The position numbers were made by a program, and so were the translations under genes. Below the pieces are notes generated by a model. That model did no database searches. It saw only the letters and a program-made list of their open reading frames with translations, and had not been told where the DNA came from. Positions 32,127 to 44,801 of a stretch of 64,000 nt of DNA are shown here, in pieces. The stretch is from Gerris lacustris (lineage: Eukaryota; Arthropoda; Insecta; Hemiptera; Gerridae): NCBI GenBank assembly GCA_951217055.1, contig OX578281.1, positions 66,032,043 to 66,096,042 on the forward strand. The letters run 5' to 3'. Every line of letters starts with the position of its first letter. Within the stretch, counting starts at the first letter, position 1.

Positions 32127-32765
32127 ATTTTTTTCTCTAACTCTTTTACTCGTTCTAAATAAAGAGATGTTAATCGCATTTTGCTTTAATTGCTTTTAGC
32201 AGGAAATAAATTTATATACCAAACTACACTTTGTAAAATTTTAATTTTAACAAATCCTATTGAATTTTCTAGCTGCTGGGACTCACTTTAATGGTCTGTA
32301 GGTGTAATTTTTCTCCAAGGTTAAAGCAAAAGATTTTCTTTAGTAATATTAAAGAGGCTACACAGATGTCAAGGGAATTCTTCAGTTGTATACTAAGTAA
32401 ACAGGACATTCCTAGGATCCTAGGCACTTGAATCTAAACCCCATGCTCTTCAAACAGAATAGGGTCTTGAATTCTACCCTCTTTACAAAAACTTTCACGT
32501 TTTCATACTAACAACGCCACGGATCGTCATACTCTTCTTGTGTTGTGTGCAGTATTGTTAGAATTGTGACAACCCTGACTATCCTCTGTCTAACTTTTAC
32601 GACTTATCCATTGAGGTAAACTTTATCCTAACACAATAAAGTAAAGAGATACGAAAAGGGACATCTCTCGAGCATTTACTACCACATTCAATTTTATATC
32701 ACAAGTCACTTTTTACTTTATCTATTTCTTTTTATTCGTAGAGACATTTTTCACTTATTGTGTAA
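32127..32765. other. AT-rich spacer, nothing recognised
   Basis: No ORF or repeat ends of note. Confidence 0.5.
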
Positions 32766-33023
32766 TACAGGGTGGGGCACAATGGATGGGTGCTTTTGAA
32801 ATGAGAATAACTCAGCTGTGTTTTTAACTTTAAATAATGTTAATTACCAATGAGCGCTCAAATGTTACCTTTTAACAACGAAAAAGTCAAAAAATTATAT
32901 CAGGTAGATGACCAATGACCTCCGATTTCTTTAATGCGATGCTGTAGTCGTCCCTTGAAGTTCCGCATTACCCTCTCACACAAATCGATTTTATTTGCCC
33001 TAACTTCTGTTGTAGGGGCTTCT

Positions 33024-33112
33024 GTATTTGGTGACTTTTATACGACCTGACTTAGCTACACTTAGCACACTAACCATACGCTAAGTCAGGTCGTATAAAA
33101 GTCACCAAATAC
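33024..33112. repeat. Perfect 33-bp inverted repeat, 23-base spacer
   Basis: GTATTTGGTGACTTTTATAC is the start of the left arm (33024-33056); the exact complement is at 33080-33112. Confidence 0.95.
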
Positions 33113-33121
33113 AAGTGTAGC

Positions 33122-33416
33122 TAGTAGTAGTAGTAATCTAGTACTTTCTACTAGAACGGGTAGGACGAACCACTTGTTCGAACCTTGCAATTAGGCCATC
33201 ACTTAGGCCCTTTTTATGCCCCGCGGTAGAGAGTTCCAGCCACTTCACACATCATACATAAGTACATTGTACCGCCGAAGCGAGTATGATGTGATCAATA
33301 GTGAGCCATATAAATCAGAGCGTCACGGCGAGGAATCGAACCCCGTCTCGTTCCACTCATAATTCAGTGGTGGCCGAGCAGACGTGGTTTAACCCACACG
33401 GCCACGCTAGCTCTCC
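33122..33416 (-). mobile_element. tRNA-derived SINE, copy 1
   Basis: Read on the minus strand it starts GGAGAGCTAGCGTGGCCGTG (box A-like), has a perfect box B GGTTCGATTCC (33332-33342) and ends in a CTA-rich tail (TACTACTACTACTA). AAGTGTAGC flanks it at 33113-33121 and 33417-33425, a 9-bp target duplication. Copy 2 is at 44319-44791. The head resembles tRNA-Leu, which is inferred mainly from copy 2. Confidence 0.85.
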
Positions 33417-33535
33417 AAGTGTAGCGAAGTCAGGTCTTGTACACAAGTCGCTAAATACAGTAGCAACCACAACAGAAGTTAAGGCAGTTCAAATCTTTTG
33501 TGTAAGAGGGTGATGAAACAACATAATCAACGGTG

Positions 33536-34170
33536 ATGAACGACTAGTTTATTTAATTTATTTAATTATTCGTATTTCGGAGGTATTTTTATAGATGTAA
33601 ACAAACTTTGACGTTTAACAAAAGTATCGCACTAATAAATAATTATGTTCGCTTATAACTTTTAAACTAATTAATGGAATTTCACCGGTTTTTTTTGTTA
33701 TCTATATTTGTTCCTTATTTGTTACCGGTTCCATCGATATGCTAAATGTCAAAAACGTATTTATACTTTCGGTTATTATTAACCGTCAAAGATTCAAAAA
33801 ATCGATAACTCCAAAATGGTGGCCAATATCAAAATTAAATCTGGTAAATATTTTTGTCATACAGAGAGGTATGTACATTTTTAACAAATTTATACTCTAT
33901 CGGACCTCTTTTAGATTTTTTTTACAATTTATTTTGATTTATGCTGACTAAGCAAACATGGTTCAAGATGGTGGAAAATGCTGATTTTTCGGGCGGCCCA
34001 ACTAGAAGTAATGACTGATTTTTCTGCCAAGTTTCAACTGTCTAGGTTATATACCCTGGGTGGTGCGATGATAACTCACATACAGACATACAAATATAAA
34101 ATATAAAAACACTCAGGAGGACTTTAAAACACCCAAAACAGATAATTCAGTTGAAATCACGAAAAATAAT
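33536..34170 (+). repeat. N repeat, copy 1
   Basis: About 75-80% like 42487-43110 throughout (AACAAACTTTGACGT, ATAACTTTTAAACTAATTAA, TTCAAGATGGTGGAAAA, CACTCAGGAGG). This copy lacks the 5S-like head and the inverted ends seen in copy 2. Confidence 0.8.
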
Positions 34171-34296
34171 TGTTTGGGTAAAAATAACCTTTTTCCGTGG
34201 TAGGCTGTGAAATAGTAACTTTGGAGCCTACAAAACATAGCTAAAATCCATTTTTTCATTACGTGGACTTAAAAAATCTTTTCATTACTCCTAGCT

Positions 34297-34346
34297 GTAA
34301 AGAAAAAATCTTTTACGTCCTAGGCACTAAAAGATTTTTTCTTTAC
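34297..34346. repeat. Perfect 19-bp inverted repeat
   Basis: GTAAAGAAAAAATCTTTTA, a 12-base spacer (CGTCCTAGGCAC), then the exact complement. Confidence 0.95.
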
Positions 34347-34600
34347 TGCGGGTAGTTGTCAAAACTTCCGTTAGTAGTGCTGCAGTCTTTGTAGAAATGC
34401 TTCTAGTACGATAAAAATCCGCTAGATGTCAATGCGTTTTATTTATCTTTTCTTATAGTATAACCTCATTTTAAGGTTTCTTTTTTTAAGTCTTAAGTAT
34501 GTACTAATAATTGTTATTATTATATATTGATTAGTGATTAATATTTAATGTTTTTTTATTGTCTGCTACCTCGGAAAAAATAGCATATGCTACGCGACTT

Positions 34601-34692
34601 TGAAGTGTTTTTTCTTTACCTTGGCAATATTTACTGTCTCGCTTCGCTCGACAGTAAATGTAATTGCCGCGGTAAAGAAAAAACTCACTTCA
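34601..34692. repeat. Long imperfect hairpin (92 bp)
   Basis: TGAAGTG...TTTTTTCTTTACC pairs with GGTAAAGAAAAAACTCACTTCA, and inner stems GGCAA/TTGCC and TTTACTGTC/GACAGTAAA surround the loop TCGCTTCGCTC. The GTAAAGAAAAA motif is shared with the hairpin at 34297. The flanks belong to no element I can bound. Confidence 0.85.
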
Positions 34693-36023
<1,331 letters not shown>

Positions 36024-36042
36024 CGCAGAGGAACGTTTATAT

Positions 36043-36113
36043 CTGGCTTAGCTTAACTGGTAGAGCATTATACTGGAAATATGAAGGTCCGTGGTTCAAA
36101 TCCAGGAGCCAGT
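36043..36113 (+). tRNA. tRNA-like sequence (pseudogene or SINE head), anticodon GGA
   Basis: A cloverleaf can be drawn. The 7-bp acceptor stem is CTGGCTT/GAGCCAG with one G-T pair, the D arm contains TAGCTTAACTGG, which fits the pol III box A, the 5-bp anticodon stem is TTATA/TATGA with loop CTGGAAA, and the T arm has GGTTCAAATCC (box B) with one G-G mismatch. The anticodon would be GGA (Ser), but the variable loop has 5 bases (AGGTC) while true tRNA-Ser has a long arm. The body resembles tRNA-Phe (ACTG..A.AT..GAAGGTC). It is therefore more likely a pseudogene or SINE head than a working tRNA. (TA)n tracts lie on both sides. Confidence 0.7.
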
Positions 36114-36157
36114 GCAAATTTTTCTCTGTTTCTGTCTCCCGTAGTTTAAATTGTTTG

Positions 36158-36310
<153 letters not shown>

Positions 36311-36582
36311 ACCTCTAACTAGCTAAACTATAAACTGACTTGCTAACATCATTTTAGTTTAATTTATAAAGTCTATCAACATATTATTTTATACTTGTAT
36401 ATAAAAAGTATAGATGTTATTTTTTTTAAGGTAGTATTTTGTTATTCCCTATTTCTAATTAAAGTTTTTTTGTATTACATACTTGTGATTGGATGATACA
36501 GATGAGTAAAATTAACAATTGGTTAATTTAAAAAAGGTCGTATTTCATCCCTTACGGGCATTATCTGAGAATTCTTTGTTCT

Positions 36583-36850
36583 TCCATGCTTACCGAAGTT
36601 GTGTAAGCATTGTTATCATTCTAAAGAACGATTTTTTATTATTATTTTTATGTTGCTAAATTCAACAATTCCGAGACAGAATTCCGTTTCAGAAATCGAG
36701 GAAACATTTTTGGTCTTGAGTCTGTCTGTCTGTCGGTCTGTCGCTCAATTCGTCGTTTGACACTTTTGCGAGCCAACATAATTTCAAAACCATTTATTTG
36801 ATTCTGATAACATTTTGAAAGTTGGTTATCAGTGGGCTAGATAGCCAAAC
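36583..36850 (-). mobile_element. Hel-1 3' fragment, inverted
   Basis: Remnant hairpin (CTTACCGAAG...GTAAGC), then AATTCCGAGACAGAATTCCG, a GTCT tract at 36720-36748 and part of the alpha core. Strongly decayed. Confidence 0.6.
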
Positions 36851-37412
36851 GTCTGCGTATGTTTAATATTCATTGGCACATTGGCGGACCATTTTGTAGC
36901 GTTATTTTTGAAATTTTCATGTTTAGGCTGTGCTACATATCTCGAAAAGCGTTACTAAAAAACGTTACCCACTGTATCAAGGAGTTAGAAAGGTATAGGA
37001 GGTGTGCACAGTCTGTCTCCAGCTGTTGGGGCCTCCCTTCACAGCACGTCATAGGGCCGAAGAAAGTCGCAAAGATTTATACGTGTGACAGGGAGTTAGG
37101 AAAGTACAGGAGGTTGCCATAAACTCTCAGCCTACCAAGTATTTATCATTTAATTTTGCCAATATTTTAGCCAAAATCATAAAAACATTATTTATTCCAG
37201 CCAAAGACAAACTCAAGAAATAAACTTGAGATCTTAATTTGGGGATGCTGCCCCTTAAACTTTAAAAATTAGTGGAAAGCAAGCTATTCGCTGCACCCAG
37301 TCAGGTTGGACAGGGATTAATGGATAATAAGGGAATCATGAAGCTCGTGATTCCCTCCAGTGTTACCCTAAATAAAGCGGTCACGTAAGCTATTATTGTC
37401 AACTTCAATTTA
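36851..37412. other. Spacer, nothing recognised
   Basis: The ORF at 36859-37122 has no known similarity. The 37200-37260 stretch is weakly like 56510-56580. Confidence 0.4.
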
Positions 37413-38412
37413 GCCGGGTTTACACGATCCATATATGCTTGGACCAAGTCAGTTTTGACTCCACTCCCTGACAAATTATGAGAACGAGCAGTCAAAAAAT
37501 GACAGATGTGTTGAGCTGGGTTTTGTTAATCAGAAGGTAATATATCACCACTGTTTTATAACTTAATAAGTACAACTTAACTGGAAAGTTCTAGAGGGAA
37601 AAACATTTTACACAATCTATCTTAATCTCTACTTTATAGTGTATCAAAGTTCCACTACTTGGACCAAGTAGGTATACTTTGTTACATCAAAGTTCTATAA
37701 ACACTTGGACCAAGTTTGCTTTGTTACATCAAAGTTCTATTAACACTTGGACCAAGTATACTTTGTTACTTCAAAGTTCTATAAACACTTGAACCAAGTA
37801 TACTTTGTTACATCAAAGGTCCACAAACACTTGGATCAAGTATACTTTGTTACATCAAAGTTCTATAAACACTTGGACCAAGTATAATTTGTTACATTAA
37901 AGTTCAATAAACACTTGGACCAAGTATACTTTGTTATATCAAAGTTCCACTACTTGGACCAAGTAGGTATACTTTGTTACATCAAAGTTCTATAAACACT
38001 TGGACCAAGTTTGCTTTGTTACATCAAAGTTCTATAAACACTTGGACCAAGTATACTTTGTTACATCAAAGGTCCACAAACACTTGGACCAAGTATACTT
38101 TGTTACATCAAAGGTCCACAAACACTTGGACCAAGTATACTTTGTTACATCAAAGGTCCACAAACACTTGGACCAAGTATACTTTGTTACATCAAAGGTC
38201 CACAAACACTTGGACCAAGTATACTTTGTTACATCAAAGGTCCACAAACACTTGGACCAAGTATACTTTGTTACATCAAAGGTCCACAAACACTTGGACC
38301 AAGTATACTTTGTTACATCAAAGGTCCACAAACACTTGGACCAAGTATACTTTGTTACATCAAAGGTCCACAAACACTTGGACCAAGTATACTTGGATCG
38401 TGTAAACTAGGC
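37413..38412. mobile_element. TIR element (1000 bp) filled with satellite
   Basis: Ends GCCGGGTTTACACGATCCA and, in inverse, GCCTAGTTTACACGATCCA, flanked by TTTA on both sides (37409-37412, 38413-38416); TTA alone would also fit, as in PIF/Harbinger. About three quarters of the interior is a 42-bp tandem array. No transposase. Confidence 0.85.
37642..38395. repeat. 42-bp satellite, about 18 units
   Basis: Unit: ATACTTTGTTACATCAAAGG, then TCCACAAACACTTGGACCAAGT. Each holds the near-perfect palindrome ACTTGGaCCAAGT. Units from 38050 on are virtually identical, earlier ones vary. A seven-unit block (295 bp) starting 37642 recurs at 37937. Since 42 is a multiple of three, long frames open in several phases and on both strands (37974-38405, 38000-38410, 38032-38373); none shows coding evidence. 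Confidence 0.97.
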
Positions 38413-38416
38413 TTTA

Positions 38417-38838
38417 ATTTTCCTCCATTTTTTAAATCTGTCAAAATTGGTTTGAGTTTTTACATGAATTAAAGTATCAATTTAGCAAAATTTAACAAGC
38501 GCTGATGGTTGAAGTTAATATGGGCAAACCATCCAAATTTCATAAAAATCAGACGAGTACTCTTGAAGACATTGATGTAAATAACTTATTTCTGCTCATG
38601 TGCGGAAGAAAAAGAATGGGTGCAGAAGGTTTAAATTTATATGGGACAAAAAATAGACTAATTTAGACCTACCATAAGCTTTCATTAAAATTGGACGAGC
38701 AGTTTTTAAGATACGTTGGTCGCAACATCCGGATTTCTGTCGTGGAATTTTTGAAATAGGAGACAACAAATTTTAGTTCTTCAGCACAAACATAGCTTCC
38801 GTCACTTTAGCTTAGCGCTTCGGCAAACTCAAAAGCAA
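38417..38838 (+). mobile_element. Hel-1 alpha-core copy, 3' part
   Basis: Alpha core from the 'caagcgctgatggttgaagt' block to a decayed 3' hairpin (about 38798-38836). Its GTCY tract is missing. It starts next to the TTTA flank of the satellite element. Confidence 0.65.
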
Positions 38839-40040
38839 AGGAAATAATTGAACAGCAATATTAGACTTAGACACTAAAAATAACAAGCAAGTAAAAAATT
38901 ATAATAAATTATAATTAAAATGGAATTTTTATGCGTACTCCAGCAATATTTGTTTTATTAATTCATTTTTCTTTATTAACCTTTAACCAGCTTGTCCTTT
39001 CATTCAAGAAAATGAATATTTAATTGGCTAACTTTGATAAATAAATTAATTTTTTAATTTACTTTCTTCTACGTCGCTTTCAAGATAATAAATATTTTAA
39101 TTCTAATTAAGATTGTTTAAAGAAAGAGTTTTCAGATAAAAAAAAAAATTATAAAACATCGAATATTAATTAAGCCGAAGATAAAAGAAAAATTTGTAGA
39201 CGCTTATAACTCCGTAACAAACATTGTGACTAATTCCTTACAAATTTAATTCTTTCAATAAGATAAGAGGTCTTTAGGAAACTTTAATTGATAACATTTA
39301 ATGACTTTGATAAAGTTAAACCATAGTAATAATTGATGTTTCTGAAACTTTGGGACTTTACTAATAACGATAAAACCCTAAGAGATTGTTATTGGAAGAG
39401 AATTAGCCAAATTATAAATTGAAACGGAATTTCAGGGAAGATAATTTCGACTCATGAACAAGGGATTATAATGATTTTCAATACTCAAGAGATACTTAAC
39501 AAGTTACAATTACTGGAATTTCCTCTGGTCTAGAGAAATTCCTCAAGTCTAGGAGCGAATTATTACCACATCCTTCGACAAATACCAATTAAGAGCAAAC
39601 CACAAGTGAAAAATATATATCAACAATCATCAATTATTAACACTCTAATATCTTCTAAGGCAATAGTAATATACAATTACCAATATACACGTTCATATTT
39701 ATTATTCATGTTAATCGCTATATATTGCAACAAAAATAATAATAAATAAACAGTTTTTAACCACTTCATAAGCAAAGCTGTTTAGATAATTTTAGAGTAA
39801 CGAAAATGGATTATAAGAAGGATCAGTCAAAAGCAAAAATTTTATCTTTTGCCAACGTTTCGGAATAATATAACTACTTCTTCAAGATATATAGTTTTTT
39901 TTTTTTGTTTTTTTTTTTTTGTCAATATATGTGGTAGTTTTCAAGGTAATATATTGTGGTTTTCAAGATATAAGGTGGTTTTCAGGGTAGCTGGTGGTTT
40001 TATTAAAAAAAGTTTTGAAAAAATTTCAATTAATGACTTT
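38839..40040. other. AT-rich spacer, nothing recognised
   Basis: A T-run region (39895-39920) and short repeats of GTGGTTTTCAAG-type (39930-39990) lie next to Hel-4 copy 3. Nothing else stood out. Confidence 0.45.
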
Positions 40041-40560
40041 TTCGAACGAAGTTCCTTAACGCACTTTACAACGCCTGGAGTGAATCCGAAAAAAACGACC
40101 GATAACAAAATCGACACCATGAAATCAACCGATGACGATAACTTGAGTAAAAGATGGCCGATTTAGTTGAAATTTGGCCTATATGTTTGTTTTACCAATG
40201 TCCAAGACAAGTTCGTTGGACAACGTTATCTACCCAAGCGTTCGCGCGGAACACTCGAAAGCTTTAAATGAAAAATTGGAATTTAAGGACGGGAAAAGAC
40301 TCTATCATCACTTATTCAGTGAGACGATCATTTTTTTAATACAATTTTTTAGTAAAACCAACAGCGACCCCGAAATGTAGTGATAAATATCGTTAAAATT
40401 ATTAACATATAACCGACATCTTACGTTCTAAAGTAACGATTTTAACTTTATTTTTAACTTCATATATATCGTCTACAGTACAATTGAAACAGGCATGTAA
40501 AATTTCATTTTGATACAGGCAAAATTTTTGTGTGGTGAAGTGATATTTCATCCCTTTTAT
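40041..40560 (-). mobile_element. Hel-4, copy 3, partial
   Basis: Read on the minus strand it holds the beta core and ends with AAGGAACTTCGTTCGAAAAA at 40041. The head with the GTGTC/GACAC hairpin is absent. Frames at 39849-40380 come from repeat sequence. Confidence 0.7.
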
Positions 40561-42397
40561 TGGGACATCTTCTCAAACCTTATTAGAGGTCTAAGGTGTC
40601 AAATATCATAAAACATTTTTTCTTTGAATCGTCAGAATGTGTTAGAGTGAATATGTTAAGAGTGTTGTGCCTGTCCTTAGCCTTGAGTAGGTTCTCCCTC
40701 CTTCCCCCTCTGTCTTGGTACCTTTCCCCTTCCCTTGTACCTCTTCTCCCTATGTGTTTCTTCCTTCTCTAACCAGTGTCCCTTATGTCTCTGTAGAGTT
40801 CAATACACTCACCCCTTCATTTCATTTTTTTATGTTAATTGCTAACTATTATTTCTAATATATAAAGTTTACTTCTCTAAAGTGGGGCACATTCTCTAAA
40901 GTTGTAGGGGGCACCGGATTACTTAGTTATGCCACTGGTAAAAGAAGGTTATTACATCTTTTAATGTTGTGTCTTGCCTTTTTTATTTTTTGTATGATGT
41001 GACCACTTAAATGGTCTACTAGGTGAAACCCAAGTGGACTGATCTGGACATAAGTTACATGATTTTTAATTGTTCAAACAGAAATGTTTTAAAACAAATC
41101 ACCGGACCAGTCCTAATTCAAGCTTAGAACATACCTATAATACCTGAAGAATTTGGTAGATGTGAATAGCGATATCTAGTACAGAACAAATATAATAACA
41201 ATTAATTTCATTGAACAATTATTATTATATTTATTAGTTTTACATTTTTTTTTTTTTTTAAGAATTGTAAGTTTAAAATCCATTACCTTAACTTTAATAA
41301 CATAAATAATAAAAAAATAATCAATAATCCTTTAATATTAAAATTATAAATAAAAATAGCAACTAGACATGACATTTACTGTAATTGGATTTCATGGTAA
41401 ATAAACATTTTATTTTTGTTATTTATTTTTAGTACAAGATAGAAATCAAAATTAAATTTATAACAACAGTTTTTAAAGCTTATATATAGTTAGTTCCATA
41501 AATAATGACGGGAAAAAAAGTGTCAGGGAACATATTTAAAAACAACGAACTACAAATACATAGTAATGACAACGTTTGTATTATATGACTTGAACACGAC
41601 AATATTACAAAACTTGGGACTTAATAAATCCTTTTTCGTTTTATAGTTTAATGTATATTGTCGTGCAAAGCTTAGTGGTTTTAGTAAAATAAATGATAGC
41701 GGGTAAAATAGTACGAAGATCAATAGTACACAGTTGTCTAAACACGACTTTACGTGAAGTTTTAAAGCTCTAAGTTAGCAATAAGTTCTCACAATTAAAG
41801 TCTTTTTAATTAATTATGCAATAACAAATAGTAATGAACCTTTGTTCTGAGTAGATGCAAACAATTTTTGAATTCAAGCGACGATATAACTCGTATAAAA
41901 CAATTATTTATAAGTTCTATTAATAGTTATTATATTTTCAAACTTATAATTAATTTATGATTGTTATTAAAGTATGGTAGATTAAAGTTGCTTTTCAAGT
42001 AGATATTATTCGCAATAGTATACAAGCTTTGAAGTTTAAATTTATTATATCTATTTCATAATTATCAAATAACAAGAGCGTGGAATGTAGAAAATATGAT
42101 GAAATGTGATTCTTTAGAAAATATGTCCCAAAATAAAATGGTTACAAGTTAATAATTTATTAATATTATAATAATATTGTGATATTATTGGAGTTGTTTC
42201 TTGCATATATCAACCTACAGAATAAATTTGTTAAAAATTAGTTTGATTAAATAGTCTAATATCAGTAGCGTGAAATATAGTAATTCTTTTGGAAATATGT
42301 CTCTAAATAAAATGGGGAAAAGTAAATAATTTATAAAATAAAAGGGGCACTAATGCATGATATTTTAAAAAAAATATCGGGTACCGGGTACCTCGGA
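40561..42397. other. AT-rich spacer, nothing recognised
   Basis: A C/T-rich patch (40670-40830) and long AT-rich stretches, without ORFs or repeat ends. Confidence 0.5.
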
Positions 42398-43141
42398 ACT
42401 TTTCCTCACTTCAGAGGCCACTAAAGTGGCCTCTCCTGCTGCGAAGCAGCATTGGACGTGGTCAGTACTTGGATGGGTGACCGTTCTGAACTAACTAATT
42501 TATTATCATAAGTTTGGCGGTATTTTGACAGTGGTAAACAAACTTTGACGTCATCAAAATTATCGCACTAATAAATAAATTATATTCACTTATAACTTTT
42601 AAACTAATTAATAGAATTTCATCGGTTTTTTTTTATATTTGTTCCATAATTTTTTCCGGTTCCAACGATATGCTATAAGTCAAAAATCTATATGTAATTT
42701 TAGTATTATTAACCGTCAAAGTTTAAAAATTCAAAAATTTATAACTTCCAAATGCCGGCCAAAATCAAAATGAAATTTAATGGGCTTGTTTTTCATACAG
42801 AGAGGTACATTCGAGCCAAATTTCAACTCGATCAGGACCATTTTCGATTTATTACGATTTTTTAAAAAAAATTGCTGACTCAACAAACTGGGTTCAAGAT
42901 GGTGGAAAAATTTGATTTTCCAGTCGGCTCCACTACAGGTAAGGACTGATTTTCTGCTAAGTTTCAACTCTCTAGGTTAAATACCTTGGGCGCTACGATG
43001 ATAACACACATACATACCTCATGCTGAAAACCACTCAGGAGGTCTTAAAAACACCTAAAACGGATAATTCCGTTCAAATCTCGAAAAAAAATTTTTTTTG
43101 TGAAAACAATACTTTTCCTACTATTAGTAGTGAGGAAAAGT
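42398..43141 (+). mobile_element. N repeat, copy 2, with inverted ends and 5S-like head
   Basis: Bounded by a perfect 13-bp inverted repeat, ACTTTTCCTCACT at 42398-42410 and its complement at 43129-43141. After the left end come two perfect hairpins, GAGGCCAC-taaa-GTGGCCTC (42414-42433) and GCTGC-gaa-GCAGC (42438-42450), the 5S-like segment, then the body shared with copy 1. The right end can itself fold (43111-43141). The ORF on the minus strand at 42731-42967 is not conserved in copy 1. Confidence 0.65.
42443..42483 (+). pseudogene. 5S rRNA-derived segment (internal promoter region)
   Basis: GAAGCAGCATTGGACGTGGT, then CAGTACTTGGATGGGTGACCG, closely follows the 3' half of arthropod 5S rRNA, covering a box A-like part, the intermediate element and the start of box C. 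The 5' third and the 3' end of 5S are missing, so it cannot make 5S rRNA. At the head of a repeat it is the arrangement of a SINE3-type (5S-derived) element. Confidence 0.75.
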
Positions 43142-43734
43142 AAAAATCGGTCTGAGACAACTCAGAAAAACTTTTTCATATAACAGTTCGTAATTATTTA
43201 ACGCAGTGTTTTCTATTTATTAGTTTTCGTGTTTTCGTAGGTACATTTAATTATTAGTGAACATTTAATCAAAATGTATCATAAAAAATAACTTCTCGGC
43301 AGGGACTTGAACCCGGTCTCTCTCCATTCGTGTTTAAGCTATTCTCAGGAACTTGGTTATTCCCGGGAAAACGGCTTATACCGTTAGATTTGTATTTAAA
43401 TTAACTATATTGTAGAATTTTTTAATCAAAATCGTCAGAACAGTTTTCGAAAAATAGTTTTTTAGAGTTTTTAAGGGATGGAGCCCCCAAATTTGGAGCT
43501 ATAATTCATATAGAGTAATTCTTGCTCAATACTTTAAACTGGTGATATAATCACCATTCATTTTAAACTTGATCAATAAATAAAATAATCGATGATACTA
43601 AACTTTCTTACTGTTATACTATGTTCGTATTGCAGTTTGGCTCACGAAGTAATTAAACAGAATTTAGCGAATAAGAGAATGTGTTTTGCACATTATGACA
43701 TTTTAACAAAAGAAAATAATTATTAATATTATTT
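43142..43734. other. Spacer, nothing recognised
   Basis: No ORF or repeat ends of note. Confidence 0.45.
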
Positions 43735-43973
43735 GGTACAACAGCCCGTGACGAGCTTGGGCTTGCCAAAGGGCTTACACAACTATAGCCGTGATGCTAC
43801 ATCAGCCATATAAGGCTTAGAATTGGCTTCTGTATGGACGCAACTTCACATAAGCAGCTAGCTATTTATATAGCGATGCTGAGGCCCCCTTTGCCGGAAT
43901 CGGGAATCGAATTTATTGACGCACGGCCAATGCAGTAGCAATAAACTACCGGGGACTCCTAACACCCCTAGGT
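43735..43973 (-). mobile_element. Possible tRNA-derived SINE
   Basis: Read on the minus strand: GGAGTCCCCGGTAGTTTATT, then a box B-like AATTCGATTCCC about 55 bases on, and a GC-richer tail. No target duplication was found. Weak call, based on spacing and the box B resemblance. Confidence 0.35.
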
Positions 43974-44318
43974 AACGGAAGAAAATAGAGTATCTTAATT
44001 ATTTGCAGCTTTAATGTTTAATAGTTATGTTTCAATACATTTTTTTCTTTTTTCTTCTTTATTGATTAACATAGCTACAAAACTTCATGTTATAAGTGTT
44101 ACAGATATATATTTATATATTTTTTTCTTTTGGCAATGATTAACGTGAGAAGGGGAATAGTCCAGTGACTATTCCTGCCGGCTGGGATAAATTATAGGAT
44201 TAATAGTTACACTCATAAATGTATGTAAGTAAATGAAATATTAAATACATATGTGAATGAATAAAATAAATTAAGTGGTGATTAAAGATTAATATTAAAT
44301 ATAAAAATTATGTGATGA

Positions 44319-44791
44319 GTAGTAGTAGTAGTAGAAATAGTAGTCTAGTACTTCCTACTAGAACGGGCAGGACGAACCACTTGTTCGAACCTAAGCCATC
44401 ATTTAGGCCCTTTTTATACCCCGTGGTGGAGAGTTACTTCACACATCATACATTTGTACATTGTACCGCCGAAGCGAGTATGGTGTAGTCATTAGTAAGC
44501 TATATAAGCGTGCGTCAAAGCGTGGGGGAAGAGTACCTTATAGGGGGTGTCCCTCGCCCTGCTCCGTCCTCAAACCATAGTAGATACTATCACATCATCA
44601 TGACACGGATCGGACCCACATCAAAGAGTGGGAGAAGAGTGCACCATAGGGGGTGTCCCTCGCCCTGCACCGTCCGTGATTCATAGATGTAATTCAGAGA
44701 ATCATGGCACGGGATCGAACCCACACCTCGAGTCACCTCGACTTATTGATAGCTGAGCGAGCGCCTTAAGATCCTCAGCCACGCTGGCTCC
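44319..44791 (-). mobile_element. tRNA-Leu-like SINE, copy 2
   Basis: Minus strand starts GGAGCCAGCGTGGCTGAGGA, then TCTTAAGGCGC, close to the 5' half of tRNA-Leu, with box B GGTTCGATCCC (about 44712-44722). The 3' tail ends in a CTA repeat (44319-44340). TATGTGATGA flanks it (44309-44318 and 44792-44801). Longer than copy 1 by an internal duplication: AGGGGGTGTCCCTCGCCCTG occurs at about 44540 and 44649. Confidence 0.88.
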
Positions 44792-44801
44792 TATGTGATG
44801 A

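Larger units (their letters stand above)
32766..33515 (-). mobile_element. Tc1/mariner-like remnant rearranged into an inverted pair
   Basis: An end TACAGGGTGGGGCACAATGG lies at 32766. The minus strand at about 32880-33010 reads as a transposase C-terminus (CERVMRNFKGRLQH, IKEIGGH, DIIF-like, with frameshifts). From 32972 to 33056 the sequence recurs in inverse at 33425-33512, and a closer inverse copy (33080-33112) forms a perfect hairpin. A SINE was later inserted between these parts (33122-33416). No intact ORF remains. Confidence 0.65.

Noticed and set aside
36043..36113. Functional tRNA-Ser(GGA)
   Set aside because: The short variable loop and the T-stem mismatch do not fit tRNA-Ser; annotated as tRNA-like pseudogene or SINE head.
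37974..38410. Long ORFs (143, 136 and 113 codons) on both strands
   Set aside because: They arise because the satellite unit (42 bp) is a multiple of three; all frames repeat the same 14 residues and there is no flanking coding sequence.
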